DNA of 64,000 bases from Listeria floridensis FSL S10-1187 (GTDB lineage: Bacteria; Bacillota; Bacilli; Lactobacillales; Listeriaceae), in NCBI RefSeq assembly GCF_000525875.1, contig NZ_AODF01000020.1:1-64000 (forward strand), written 5' to 3'. The position numbers and the translations under genes were made by a program. Shown here piece after piece: positions 55,281 through 63,805 of this stretch (positions are counted from its first letter, which is position 1; each line of letters opens with the position of its first letter). Under the pieces are notes generated by a model, which worked only from the letters and a program-made list of their open reading frames with translations, did not search any database and had not been told where the DNA came from.

Positions 55281-56667
55281 TTATTCACTTAGTTCTTCAG
55301 TTTGATTTTTGCGTTCAATCCGCGATTTACGGATGTAGTAAATGATGACAACGCCGACAAACCATAGCGGCGTGATAAATAGTGCCACACGAGTATCTTC
55401 AGCCAGCGCTAGTACCACAAGTACAAATGCTAGGAAGATTAAAATTGCATAGTTTGCAACCGGGTAAAGCGGCATTTTAAACTTACTTTTTGCAGCTAAT
55501 TCTGGACGTGTTTTACGATATTTCATATGCGCTAGCACTGTAATGCCCCAGATAAAGATAAAACATACAGTCGAAACACTGGTTACAAGTGTAAATACAC
55601 CTTCAGGCATGATATAGTTCAAAATAACTGTGATCAAGATAACAGCCGTCGAGAAGAAGAGCGCGTTAGCTGGTACTTTATGCGAAGTCAGTTTTGTCAT
55701 CGATTTAGGTGCATTTTTTTCTCTAGCTAGTGAATAGATCATTCGGCTAGTACTAAAGACTGCACTGTTACACGCTGACGCCGCTGAGGTAAGCACGACG
55801 AAATTGACAATCCCTGCCGCTGCCGCAATACCAACTGCTGTAAATACTTGTACGAATGGACTTGCAGCTGGATTGATCGAGTTCCAAGGATAAATACTCA
55901 TGATTACAAGAAGTGCTCCGATATAGAAAATGATAATCCGGATTGGAATGTTATTGATCGCTTTCGGAATAACACGTTCTGGATCTTCTGTTTCACCCGC
56001 CGTAAGACCCACGAGTTCAATACCAACGAAGGCAAATACTACCATTTGGAAGGATAATATAAATCCATTTGCTCCGTTCGGGAACCAACCGCCATGACTC
56101 CATAAGTTCGTGAATGTAGATGCACCTGCGTCAGTCGAGAATCCTCGGATGATCATAAAGATACCAACTACGATCAGTGCTAAAATACGCAATAATTTTA
56201 ATAAGTGCAAACCAAAATTCCATTTCACCAAACAATTTAACTGTTGCAAGGTTCATGACAAGTAAGATTACAAGTGCAATTAAGCCTGGTACCCATTGTG
56301 CTACGTTCGGGAACCAAAATTGCGTGTAAAGACCTACCGCTGTTAAATCAGCCATCGCAATTGAAATCCAGCAGAACCAGTAAGTCCAGCCAGTTACAAA
56401 AGCTGCTGCATTACCAAAGTAGTCTTGCACAAAATCAACAAATGAATGGTAATTTAAATTTGATAGCAACAATTCACCAAGTGCACGCATGATCAGGAAA
56501 CAGATAACCCCTGTAATCATATAGGCGAATAAAATAGATGGACCAGCTAAATGAATGGATTTACCTGAACCAAGGAATAGTCCTGTACCGATTGCGCCAC
56601 CAATGGCAATCAGTTGGACGTGGCGGTTCTTCAAACCGCGTGATAGTTGTTCTTGTTTCTGTTCCAT
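55281..56667 (-). CDS. CycA-like amino-acid permease (AAT/APC family; single-base frameshift in the read)
   Basis: From ATG 56667 (MEQKQEQLSRGLKNRHVQLI; AGGGGGA upstream) the frame joins if the four-base run at 56182-56185 is three: FALIKIIAYLALIVVGIF. The total is 461 aa with 12 transmembrane helices, normal for the family. The family signatures IAIGGAIGTGLFLGSGKSIHLAGPS and GWTYWFCWISIAMADLTAVG closely match the D-serine/D-alanine/glycine permease CycA, and ATVKLFGEMEFWFA is also typical. Uptake is H+-coupled. A cre site lies upstream at 56820-56833, suggesting CcpA control. Confidence 0.85.
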
Positions 56668-56819
56668 TATGTATTTCCCCCTCTTTATTCTTGGGTCTTG
56701 CGTTAGCTCCCACTACCTTACCAATTTCATAAAGATAGTGACTTTCCTATTTTAATGATACCTTAAAATAGAAGTTTTGCAAAATGATCTTGTAAAATAC
56801 AAATTTCTCCTTTTCACAA

Positions 56820-56833
56820 TGTAAGCGCTATCA
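56820..56833 (-). promoter_or_regulatory. cre site (CcpA operator) upstream of the permease
   Basis: TGTAAGCGCTATCA matches the cre consensus TGWNANCGNTNWCA at every fixed position. It lies 153 nt upstream of the permease start codon. CcpA/HPr-Ser-P binding is predicted by the match; the effect (repression or activation) depends on the unseen transcription start. Confidence 0.7.
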
Positions 56834-57142
56834 CTAAAGAAATTTTACCACATATTACTGTTCTATTGCAACACGAACATTTAAAAAGCTAGAAGTTTTT
56901 ACTATATACACTGAAAATTAGAGGCTTTTTACTTACTATTATGAAAGAATTTCACAAATTACTTAAAAATGAAGTGAATTACCTCACACCACCACAACAG
57001 AAATAAAGATTGTGAAATTTTTAATAAGCTTATTCTATTTCAATTTGATTAAATTTGTTAAAGTTTTCTCAGGTAAAAAAAGAGCGACTAGACCAATTTA
57101 TTCCCCTAAAAAAAAGTGTTAAAATTTTGTACGCCTTTTAGT

Positions 57143-57178
57143 AAAACCCCATTATTGCTATTGCAACAATGGGGTTTT
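57143..57178. terminator. Hairpin terminator of unidentified transcript
   Basis: AAAACCCCATT pairs with AATGGGGTTTT; an inner TTGC/GCAA stem has a 4-nt loop. A T-run follows on the plus strand. The upstream transcript is unknown. Confidence 0.65.
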
Positions 57179-57244
57179 TTAAAATTTCTGCTATTGTTTT
57201 TGTTAAAAAGCGCTAAATCATTGGCCTATTTTGCTATTTTGCAC

Positions 57245-57275
57245 TTTACCTTCATTCAGTTGACTATGCTATAAT
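57245..57275 (+). promoter_or_regulatory. Promoter of the Fst-type toxin mRNA
   Basis: The -10 TATAAT (57270-57275) is preceded by an extended TGC; a -35 candidate TTTACC (57245-57250) is 19 nt away (slightly long). The start would be near 57282, giving a 5' leader of about 48 nt. Confidence 0.6.
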
Positions 57276-57330
57276 ACGGGCGTCGTCTACCTTTCTAACG
57301 ACTATTTGTCGCTGGAAGGAGGTGTTACTG

Positions 57331-57435
57331 ATGCTGAAACTTATGTTTCTAAGTGTGGTTGCACCGATTGTAGTCGGCTGTACTATAGCCTATTTTAAAT
57401 ACAAGTTAGAAGATCGACGTAACCACAAAAAATAA
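57331..57435 (+). CDS. fst: Fst-family type I toxin
   Basis: A 34-aa peptide: MLKLMFLSVVAPIVVGC followed by a short second part YFKYKLEDRRNHKK. The pAD1 toxin Fst has the same layout (M..LM.LVIAPIFVG, then a charged tail), including the API.VG core. It is a single hydrophobic helix that inserts in the membrane. A strong ribosome site (GGAAGGAGGTG) precedes ATG 57331, and DRa overlaps it, as in regulated Fst translation. Fst disrupts the membrane and nucleoid when its RNA antitoxin is lost. Confidence 0.85.
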   Translation: MLKLMFLSVVAPIVVGCTIAYFKYKLEDRRNHKK

Positions 57436-57462
57436 GTAGGCGACATTCTTCTAACCCCGTTT

Positions 57463-57496
57463 AAAAATCCTAGCTGTTGTAGCAGCTAGGATTTTT
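57463..57496. terminator. Shared bidirectional terminator of toxin mRNA and antitoxin RNA
   Basis: A 14-bp perfect stem (AAAAATCCTAGCTG with CAGCTAGGATTTTT) has a 6-nt loop. A/T ends allow termination in both directions, as expected of convergent Fst-type RNAs. Confidence 0.9.
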
Positions 57497-57526
57497 GGGT
57501 GTTACTACTGAACACTTATGTTTCTG
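57463..57526 (-). ncRNA. Fst antitoxin RNA (RNAII-like)
   Basis: A minus-strand transcript starting near 57526 (about 6 nt after its -10) and ending in the shared terminator would be 60-65 nt. It carries the complements of DRb, DRa and the terminator, so it can pair with the toxin mRNA at the translation start and within the coding region. The length matches the antitoxin RNAII of pAD1 (about 65 nt). Confidence 0.8.
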
Positions 57527-57531
57527 CTTAC

Positions 57532-57560
57532 ATGATAGCACCTTTATAAAATTGCGTCAA
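57532..57560 (-). promoter_or_regulatory. Promoter of the antitoxin RNA
   Basis: Minus strand: -35 TTGACG (57555-57560), spacer of 17 nt, -10 TATCAT (57532-57537). It is stronger than the toxin promoter by consensus, as expected for an excess antitoxin RNA. Confidence 0.8.
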
Positions 57561-57622
57561 TCAATTCTAGTTACGGATGGATCAATGAAGCCGGCAAACA
57601 GGTTCAATCTTTATCCTACAAA

Positions 57623-57648
57623 AAACGCCCGCAGGAACGCGGGCGTTT
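57623..57648 (-). terminator. Terminator of purA
   Basis: A 10-bp perfect stem (AAACGCCCGC with GCGGGCGTTT) with six to seven T on the minus strand; 14 nt after the purA stop. Confidence 0.88.
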
Positions 57649-57661
57649 ACTCATTTTTTTA

Positions 57662-58954
57662 TCAAACTGGACGCCATACACTCTTTACAACGTGCGTTTG
57701 ATTCCGGTCAGGTCCAACCGAGAACATCGAAACTTGAACGCCTGTAAGTTGTGCAATTCGTTCCATATAATGACGAGCATTTGCCGGAAGATCATCTAGT
57801 GATTTTACACCTGTGATATCTTCATGCCAGCCTGGCAGCTCTTCATAAACCGGTTCGCAGCGCGCCAAATCTTTTAGACTTGCTGGGAATTCTGTGATTG
57901 TTTTGCCGTCTAGCTTATAAGCGACACAAATTTTCAAGGTGTCAATTCCGGTGAGTACATCAAGAAGGGTCAGTGAAAGATCAGTCAAACCGCTAACTCG
58001 GCGTGCGTGGCGAACTACTACACTGTCAAACCAGCCAACACGGCGAGGTCTTCCAGTAGTCGTACCATACTCACGCCCGATTTCGCGAATTCTATCTCCA
58101 GTTGCATCAAACAGTTCTGTTGGGAATGGGCCGTCGCCAACACGTGTCGTATAGGCTTTCGCAACGCCAACAACATGATTGATTTTCGATGGACCAACGC
58201 CGCTCCCGATTGTTACTCCGCCAGCAATGGGATTGCTCGACGTAACAAATGGATACGTCCCTTGGTCGATATCAAGCATAACGCCTTGCGCACCTTCAAA
58301 TAAGACGCGTTTCCCTTCATCAAGTGCGTCATTAAGCACAACGGACGTATCGCAGACATATTGCTTGAACTGCTGACCGTATTCGTAATATTCGTCCAAG
58401 ATATCCTCAAGCGCGAAGCCATTTAGTTCATAAAAGCGTTCCAAAAGACGGTTTTTTTCCTGCAAATTATGCTCAAGTTTTTCCTTAAAAGTCTCTTTGT
58501 CGAGCAAGTCAATCACACGAATACCAACACGTGCCGCTTTGTCCATGTAAGCCGGGCCAATGCCTTTTTTCGTTGTGCCGATTTTATTCGCACCTTTGCG
58601 CTCCTCATCTGCTTCATCAATCCGAATGTGGTATGGCAAAATCAAATGTGCCCGGTTCGAAATGCGTAAATTCGACGTTTCGACTCCTTTATCATGCAAG
58701 TATTTTAGTTCCTCAACAAGTGCTTTCGGGTCAACAACCATACCGTTTCCGATTACACTGATCTTTTCCTTATAAAAAATCCCCGATGGAATCAAATGCA
58801 GTTTGTACGTTTCACCATCAAATTTGATCGTGTGACCCGCATTGTTTCCTCCTTGATAACGCGCAATTGCTTCCGCATTTTCCGACAAGAAATCCGTGAT
58901 TTTTCCTTTTCCTTCATCGCCCCATTGTGTTCCGACAACAACAACTGAAGACAT
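57662..58954 (-). CDS. purA: Adenylosuccinate synthetase
   Basis: 430 aa. It catalyses IMP + Asp + GTP to adenylosuccinate, the first committed AMP step. Motifs: [18 protein letters not shown] (P-loop-like GDEGKGK with catalytic Asp and His region), [25 protein letters not shown], and [19 protein letters not shown]. The C-terminal [10 protein letters not shown] guanine motif is present. AGAGGTG lies 8 nt before the ATG. It is monocistronic with its own terminator. Its proximity to dnaB (about 5 kb) agrees with Listeria, where the two are neighbours; here the heme operon and the stress protein lie between. Confidence 0.98.
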   Translation of the reverse strand: MSSVVVVGTQWGDEGKGKITDFLSENAEAIARYQGGNNAGHTIKFDGETYKLHLIPSGIFYKEKISVIGNGMVVDPKALVEELKYLHDKGVETSNLRISNRAHLILPYHIRIDEADEERKGANKIGTTKKGIGPAYMDKAARVGIRVIDLLDKETFKEKLEHNLQEKNRLLERFYELNGFALEDILDEYYEYGQQFKQYVCDTSVVLNDALDEGKRVLFEGAQGVMLDIDQGTYPFVTSSNPIAGGVTIGSGVGPSKINHVVGVAKAYTTRVGDGPFPTELFDATGDRIREIGREYGTTTGRPRRVGWFDSVVVRHARRVSGLTDLSLTLLDVLTGIDTLKICVAYKLDGKTITEFPASLKDLARCEPVYEELPGWHEDITGVKSLDDLPANARHYMERIAQLTGVQVSMFSVGPDRNQTHVVKSVWRPV

Positions 58955-59162
58955 GCAAACACCTCTTTTATTGATCTTTGGGAGACCGAGCTGGCCCCTT
59001 CATTTCCATGTTCCATTGTACCTTCTCGATCTTCATTCGTCAATGAATATCCCGAACATTTTTTTTGATTGAAAAAATAATGTTCGCTTTTGGAAATTTA
59101 TACCGTTTTCGGCTCAGAAAAATTCTTGAGAACTCGAACGCCCTAAGCCACCCAAAGTTCTT

Positions 59163-59843
59163 TTAGCGCGCTTCAATCAGCCTTCCGTCTTCAATTTTCA
59201 CTACGCGATCGCACAAATCCAGAACCCGCTCATCATGCGTCACCATGATTGCCGCTTTATTTTTTCTTTTCACTTCCGTCGCGATCATCTCAACCACCTT
59301 ACGACCGCGCTCAGAATCAAGACTTGCCGTCGGTTCATCTGCCAAAATAATCGCTGGATCGTTCATCAGCGCACGCGCAATCGCAACCCGCTGCCGCTCT
59401 CCGCCAGAAAGCCGGTCGGGATACTGATTTTTGCGCTGCGCTAGTCCCAGTTCGCCGAGAAGCTGGTTCGCAAAAGTCTTGCCGCCGCTACGATTCCCGC
59501 CAAGAACCGGAAGCACCATCAGTTGGTCAAATACCGTTAAATACGGAACAAGATTAGCACCTTGGAAGATAAAGCCGATTTGGTTTAGCCTTCTTTCCGT
59601 TAATTTTTTCTTGGACAAATTTGTGACCGCTTCACCGTCCACGAACACCTCGCCTGCGCTCGGCGTGAGAAGTGCTCCGGCAATCGAAAGAAAAGTACTC
59701 TTTCCAGCGCCAGATGGGCCGACGATTGCCACAAACTCGCCTTGATTCACTTCGAGATTCACATCTTTTAAGACCTCGATGGTCGCCTCACCGTCATGAT
59801 AGAATTTGGATACATTTTTAAGTTGCAATTTTGGATTTTCCAT
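59163..59843 (-). CDS. hrtA: Heme efflux ABC transporter ATPase HrtA
   Basis: 226-aa ATPase of the MacB/LolD-type exporters. Walker A GPSGAGKST (about residue 43), Q-loop GFIFQGANLVPYL, signature LSGGERQRVAIARAL, Walker B AIILADEPTASLD, and H-loop VTHDERVL are intact. It partners with the HrtB permease, whose stop overlaps its start (59843). HrtAB removes toxic excess heme from the membrane in S. aureus and other Gram-positives. The HssR box upstream of hrtB supports heme-responsive expression. It is last in the hssR-hssS-hrtB-hrtA operon. Confidence 0.88.
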   Translation of the reverse strand: MENPKLQLKNVSKFYHDGEATIEVLKDVNLEVNQGEFVAIVGPSGAGKSTFLSIAGALLTPSAGEVFVDGEAVTNLSKKKLTERRLNQIGFIFQGANLVPYLTVFDQLMVLPVLGGNRSGGKTFANQLLGELGLAQRKNQYPDRLSGGERQRVAIARALMNDPAIILADEPTASLDSERGRKVVEMIATEVKRKNKAAIMVTHDERVLDLCDRVVKIEDGRLIEAR

Positions 59844-60916
59844 CAGTTTGCCCTCCCGATTGCTTCTAGCGCGTCAACACGAACTACGCGGCTAAGCGAT
59901 AATATCGAACCTAGTACTGCCATCAAGATAAATAGCCCCGAACAAAGAAGTGCTGTCAGCGGACTTAGATCAAAAGGCATGCTGTTTGGCAGGATCGCTG
60001 CGACAGCGAAGGTCAACAAGTTGCTAATGAGCAAACTGACAACCGCTAGAAAGACCACTTGGAAAATGATGCTTTTAGCCAAATAACTTGTTTTTGCTCC
60101 GATGGCTTTTAAAACACCGAGTTGATTCATTTTTTGAATCGTGATGACGTAGAAGAACGCCGCAAGGACAAACGCTGCAATCACGAACAGGAAGGCAATC
60201 ATCATGAGAAGCGATCCTTGCTCTTCCGAATAACCTGGAATGTTTTGCAACACCTCTTTGCTGTCTGCGTAAACTAAGCCTTTTTCTGCAAAATTTGCTC
60301 CTTTATCATTCGCAAGCGCAACCGTATTTAGCCCGCCTTTTTGCTGCTGAATTTTTTCAAAACCCTTAAACGTCGTAAATAAAACCGGCGTGTGGCTGTA
60401 AGTTTGCTTCTCCGTGAAACCAGTAATCGTGTAGATTTGACCGCTCATTTGATCTTCCAGCTTGTCGCCAAGTTTATAACCGCTTTCCTGCAATTTTTTA
60501 TCGGCAACCACTTCATTTTCTGCTTGCTCGGCAAGTTTTTCACCTGTCGAAATTTGTGGCGCTAAAAACCCGTCTGGATCAACCGCAAAGAACGTAATAT
60601 CGGTTTTTTGATCCGCATTCGGTTTCGTAATCGTCGCCATTTGAATGCCAAGTGGCGCAGCATCCTTGCCATACTTACTTTCTACCGATTCCACCTGTTC
60701 TTCCGAGAGACTTGACCGCGTTAAACGGTTATCCGAATCCTTCTGTAAAACAAAACCCGTCGCCTTGCTCGTTTCAATCGCCGAACCATTGTCACTTGCA
60801 AGCCCATTCGCAAGCCCTGTCACAAACAGTACAAGCCAAGCGATCAATACCATAATGAAGACAACGAGACTAAATTTCAATTTCGCGTGTTTCAATTCAC
60901 GTAACGCTAAAAACAT
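59843..60916 (-). CDS. hrtB: Heme efflux ABC transporter permease HrtB
   Basis: From ATG 60916 (MFLALRELKHAKLKFSLVV; AAGGAG 9 nt upstream; an in-frame TTG at 60925 abuts that site and is rejected) about 357 aa. Four transmembrane segments with a large extracellular domain between helix 1 and helices 2-4: the FtsX/MacB permease fold. The N-terminal stretch ELKHAKLKF.. and LFVTGLANGLASDN strongly resemble HrtB (..GLANGL..). The HssR direct repeat lies 42-61 nt before the ATG. It was assigned by the adjoining HssRS pair plus that box. Confidence 0.87.
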   Translation of the reverse strand: MFLALRELKHAKLKFSLVVFIMVLIAWLVLFVTGLANGLASDNGSAIETSKATGFVLQKDSDNRLTRSSLSEEQVESVESKYGKDAAPLGIQMATITKPNADQKTDITFFAVDPDGFLAPQISTGEKLAEQAENEVVADKKLQESGYKLGDKLEDQMSGQIYTITGFTEKQTYSHTPVLFTTFKGFEKIQQQKGGLNTVALANDKGANFAEKGLVYADSKEVLQNIPGYSEEQGSLLMMIAFLFVIAAFVLAAFFYVITIQKMNQLGVLKAIGAKTSYLAKSIIFQVVFLAVVSLLISNLLTFAVAAILPNSMPFDLSPLTALLCSGLFILMAVLGSILSLSRVVRVDALEAIGRAN

Positions 60917-60957
60917 ATTGCTCAACTCCTTCTCTTATAACCTTACTTTAAGAGCCG

Positions 60958-60977
60958 GATATGAACGGAATATGAAC
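60958..60977 (-). promoter_or_regulatory. HssR-type direct-repeat operator upstream of hrtB
   Basis: On the minus strand GTTCATATT is followed by CC and GTTCATATC, matching the S. aureus HssR operator (two GTTCATATT units 2 nt apart) except for the last base. A TATAAG/TTATAA -10 element lies about 20 nt downstream (60933-60940). It shows a promoter for hrtBA inside the four-gene run. Confidence 0.85.
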
Positions 60978-60983
60978 TTCTCG

Positions 60984-62375
60984 TTACAAATCTGCTTTTT
61001 TCAGCCAAACCGTAAACATCGTCCCTGCTTCCGGATCACTTTCCGCCGTCACAGTCCCATGAAACAGCTTGACGATTTTTTGAACAATTGAAAGACCGAG
61101 CCCGCTTGATCCTTCGCCGCGACTTCTTGCCGAATCGAGCCGGTAAAAGCGGTCAAAAATTTTGTCGATTTGCGCTGCCGGAATCCCCGCTCCGCTGTTC
61201 CAGATGCTGACTTTGACGGCGCCCGCCTCGGGCGCCGACGTTATCCGGATGCTACCTCCCTCTGGAGTATACTTCACTGCATTTGAAACCAAGTTTTGCC
61301 ACACCTGATCCACCAGTTCCGGATCACCGATCACCCTATCATCCGTCAATTCCATCATTACACTCAAGTCTTTCTCTTGAATGCGAAACGCAAGCATTCT
61401 GACTGCATTTCGAATTCCCGCAGCCGGTTCCGCCGTTTTCTCCCCAAATTGCCCTTCCTCTTCCTTATCTAGAAATGCGAGCAGCAAAAGCTGTTTCGTA
61501 AGCCCTGAAAGCCGCCCCGTTTCTCGCACGAGCAGCTCCAAATATTCCGTTCGCTCCGCTTTCGTGAGTTGATCCTTCAAAAGCAGCTCCGCAAAGCCAT
61601 GAATCGAAGTGAGCGGAGATTGAAGTTCATGTGACACGTTCGCAACAAACTCTTGGCGTGACGCCTCAAGCGCCTCCAGTTCCTTTGTCATCTTGGCAAA
61701 CGACGCACCGAGCTGTCCAATTTCATCTTGCCGCTTCGTATTAAGTTTTACATTAAAATCACCGGCAGCAATTTTTTCCGTTGCCGCCGTAAGTTTTGTA
61801 ATCGGCTTTGCAACCATCCGCGTACTGATAAACACAAGAATAACGCTGATAACCGCCGTGAGTACCAAAATAAGCGCAAAGAAAATCCTAAGCTCGCCAA
61901 ACTGCGCTTCCTGATTCGGCCTAACAAAAAGCGCCATCCGACCATCCTTGGTTTCGATCGGCACGCCGATCGAATTTTTCAAGTGATTATCAAAAAAGCC
62001 CGTCACAAAAAAACCGCGCTTAAATTCGTCAATGCCGTGATAAATTTCACCAGCGCGCACACGTTCCACCACCGCCGCATCAATCGTTTTCACCCGAAAA
62101 TCACCGCCAAAAAACCGCTTTTCTCCCGTTTGGTTAACGAGCATCAGCTGATAGCCTGTGTCTCCGATTTGCTCTAAGTAGCTGGAAAGATCGAGCGCCG
62201 AATTTTGCTGATAATACGCCGCAACCCGTTTAGCAACTTGTGTCACTTTTTCATCATTCACCGGCTTAAGTTTGACTTGGTAGTAAATATTGGAGAGGAA
62301 GAATCCGAGAAAACTACTGATAACCATGACAGCGAGTGTAACCGCGACAAACCTTGCATAAATCGAACGCATCAT
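60984..62375 (-). CDS. hssS: Heme-sensing histidine kinase HssS
   Basis: 463 aa. Transmembrane helix 1 (VTLAVMVISSFLGFFLSNIYY) and helix 2 (FFALILVLTAVISVILVFIS) enclose a ~140-residue extracellular sensor (FVTGFFDNHLKNSIGVPIET). HAMP follows, then the H-box FVANVSHELQSPLTSIHGF with the phosphorylated His. The N-box is VWQNLVSNAVKYTPEGG, and the G-boxes are GAGIPAAQIDKIFDRFYR and GSSGLGLSIV. The H-box with LQSPL and the sensor resemble HssS. Its start overlaps the response-regulator stop by 4 nt. It activates hssR-dependent hrtBA expression in excess heme. Confidence 0.85.
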   Translation of the reverse strand: MMRSIYARFVAVTLAVMVISSFLGFFLSNIYYQVKLKPVNDEKVTQVAKRVAAYYQQNSALDLSSYLEQIGDTGYQLMLVNQTGEKRFFGGDFRVKTIDAAVVERVRAGEIYHGIDEFKRGFFVTGFFDNHLKNSIGVPIETKDGRMALFVRPNQEAQFGELRIFFALILVLTAVISVILVFISTRMVAKPITKLTAATEKIAAGDFNVKLNTKRQDEIGQLGASFAKMTKELEALEASRQEFVANVSHELQSPLTSIHGFAELLLKDQLTKAERTEYLELLVRETGRLSGLTKQLLLLAFLDKEEEGQFGEKTAEPAAGIRNAVRMLAFRIQEKDLSVMMELTDDRVIGDPELVDQVWQNLVSNAVKYTPEGGSIRITSAPEAGAVKVSIWNSGAGIPAAQIDKIFDRFYRLDSARSRGEGSSGLGLSIVQKIVKLFHGTVTAESDPEAGTMFTVWLKKADL

Positions 62376-63043
62376 GATACAACCTCCAACTTATAGCCAA
62401 CGCCACGAACCGTCACAATTTCAATACCGTAGGTTACATCAAATCGACTCCGTAGCCGCTTAATGTGGACATCGACAGTCCGGTCAAGTCCATCGTAGTC
62501 TTGTCCCCAAATCCGCTCGATCAGTTCTTCTCGCGTAAAAATTCGGTCAGGGTAACTTGCGAGCGTGTAAAGTAGTTCAAATTCCTTCACAGGGATTATC
62601 CATTCTTTTTTCCCCGACTTCACTGTGTAACTCGTTTTATCAATCACTAGTTTCCCCGCTGTCACTGTTTTTTCACTTGCTTCATGAAAGCGCCGCAGCA
62701 AAGCGCGCATCCGAAAAATTAGCTCTTCTGGTTCGAACGGTTTTGTGAGGTAATCATCTGTCCCCGCCGAAAACCCCATTTCTTTATCGGCTAGCTGATT
62801 TTTCGCGGTCAACATAATAATCGGGATGTCATAAAATTTACGAATATGGCGGCTAACCGTAAAACCGTCTTGTTTCGGCATCATCAAGTCTACGATTGCG
62901 AGTGCCACTTGTTCTTTTTCCATTTGAGTGATTGCCGCTGCACCGTCTTCTGCATAAACAGGCGTATGACCTTCTGCAGTTATGTAATGGCCGACTAGTT
63001 TTCTAATCGCTTCATCATCGTCGGCGATAAGTATTTTGGACAT
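62372..63043 (-). CDS. hssR: Heme-response regulator HssR (OmpR family)
   Basis: 223 aa with an N-terminal receiver domain (KILIADDDEAIRKLVGHYIT acidic pocket; phosphoacceptor Asp in LAIVDLMMPKQDG; Thr in IMLTAK; Lys in YLTKPF). The C-terminal winged helix (SYPDRIFTREELIERIWGQD, DRTVDVHIKRLRSRF, IVTVRGVGYKLE) is intact. The length matches HssR (224 aa). The adjacent HssS and the HssR box before hrtB support the name. It is the first gene of the operon; the region before it (63044-63200) shows no second HssR box. Confidence 0.85.
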   Translation of the reverse strand: MSKILIADDDEAIRKLVGHYITAEGHTPVYAEDGAAAITQMEKEQVALAIVDLMMPKQDGFTVSRHIRKFYDIPIIMLTAKNQLADKEMGFSAGTDDYLTKPFEPEELIFRMRALLRRFHEASEKTVTAGKLVIDKTSYTVKSGKKEWIIPVKEFELLYTLASYPDRIFTREELIERIWGQDYDGLDRTVDVHIKRLRSRFDVTYGIEIVTVRGVGYKLEVVS

Positions 63044-63200
63044 CAGAAGCCTCCTTAGTTTTCTTTCATTATAAGGGACAAATTGATATTTGTTTAGTAG
63101 ATTATTAAAGAAACAGAGATTATGACATAAAACGAATTTGATACTTTATGACTTTAAAAACGAGTTTTTTTATAAAATCCTCCTGCCAAAACGAAGCTAC

Positions 63201-63665
63201 CTATTCTTCATGCCCCTTCAAAATTGATTCCCTCTCAACCAAGACATCGCAATTCGCGTGAAGCGTCACATACGAAGCAACACTACCAAGCAAGATTCGT
63301 GAAAACGTTGAATCACCGACTGCTCCAACCACTATCAAATCCGCATGAAATTTCTCTTCAGCAATCTCCACAATCGTAGCCTTAGGCGGCCCGTAATCCA
63401 CAAGCGTTTCTACCTGTTCCACACCAAGCTCTTTCGCCTGCTTCTCATAACCTAAAAGCAGCTTTTCCGCCGTTTCCCGAAATTGATTGACCATTTCCCC
63501 GCCATCAAGTGCCGTCAAATTTGCAAAGTAGAGCGTATCAATCACATTCAAAACTAGGAGTTGCGCCTTGTTCCGTATCGCTGCATGTATTGCCTTAAGA
63601 AAAGCCGCTTCCCCGCTTTTTGATCCATCGACTGCCACAAGAATCCGTTTATATTCCTCAAACAT
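63201..63665 (-). CDS. Universal stress protein (UspA family)
   Basis: 154 aa, single Usp domain. The N-terminal strand KRILVAVDGSKSGEAAFLKAI and the ATP-binding motif VGAVGDSTFSRILLGSVASYV (G-2x-G-9x-G-S-type) are present, so it is probably a nucleotide-binding member. It is cytosolic, tied to stress survival in relatives; no specific partner. It lies between hssR and dnaB, on the same strand as both. Confidence 0.88.
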   Translation of the reverse strand: MFEEYKRILVAVDGSKSGEAAFLKAIHAAIRNKAQLLVLNVIDTLYFANLTALDGGEMVNQFRETAEKLLLGYEKQAKELGVEQVETLVDYGPPKATIVEIAEEKFHADLIVVGAVGDSTFSRILLGSVASYVTLHANCDVLVERESILKGHEE

Positions 63666-63768
63666 TATGACCCGCCCCTTCCCATTCTTTTTTACATTCC
63701 CGATTCTCCCTTGCCAAAACTTATGGCCCTTCCTTCAAAATCCATCTCACTTTTTCACACTCATCAAA

Positions 63769-63796
63769 AAACCCACCAGCGAATGCTGGCGGGGTA
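63769..63796 (-). terminator. Terminator downstream of dnaB
   Basis: On the minus strand CCCCGCCAGC pairs with GCTGGTGGG (G-T pairs, ATTC loop), then TTTTTT. It is 10 nt after the dnaB stop. Confidence 0.8.
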
Positions 63797-63805
63797 AACC
63801 AAACC

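Larger units (their letters stand above)
56668..57244 (-). promoter_or_regulatory. AT-rich upstream region of the permease with cre site
   Basis: No gene is seen in this 577-nt stretch. It holds the cre-type operator at 56820-56833, a terminator hairpin at 57143-57178 whose transcript is not identified, and otherwise AT-rich sequence. An unannotated small RNA ending at the hairpin is possible, but no promoter was recognised for it. Confidence 0.45.
57321..57525. repeat. Two direct-repeat pairs of the Fst-type locus (DRa, DRb)
   Basis: DRa GGTGTTACT occurs at 57321-57329 and 57498-57506. DRb ACTTATGTTTCT occurs at 57339-57350 and 57514-57525. One copy of each spans the toxin start region and the other lies beyond the shared terminator. 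Because the two RNAs converge, each direct repeat makes the antitoxin RNA complementary to the toxin mRNA at those two places, exactly the design of the par/Fst system. Confidence 0.85.
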
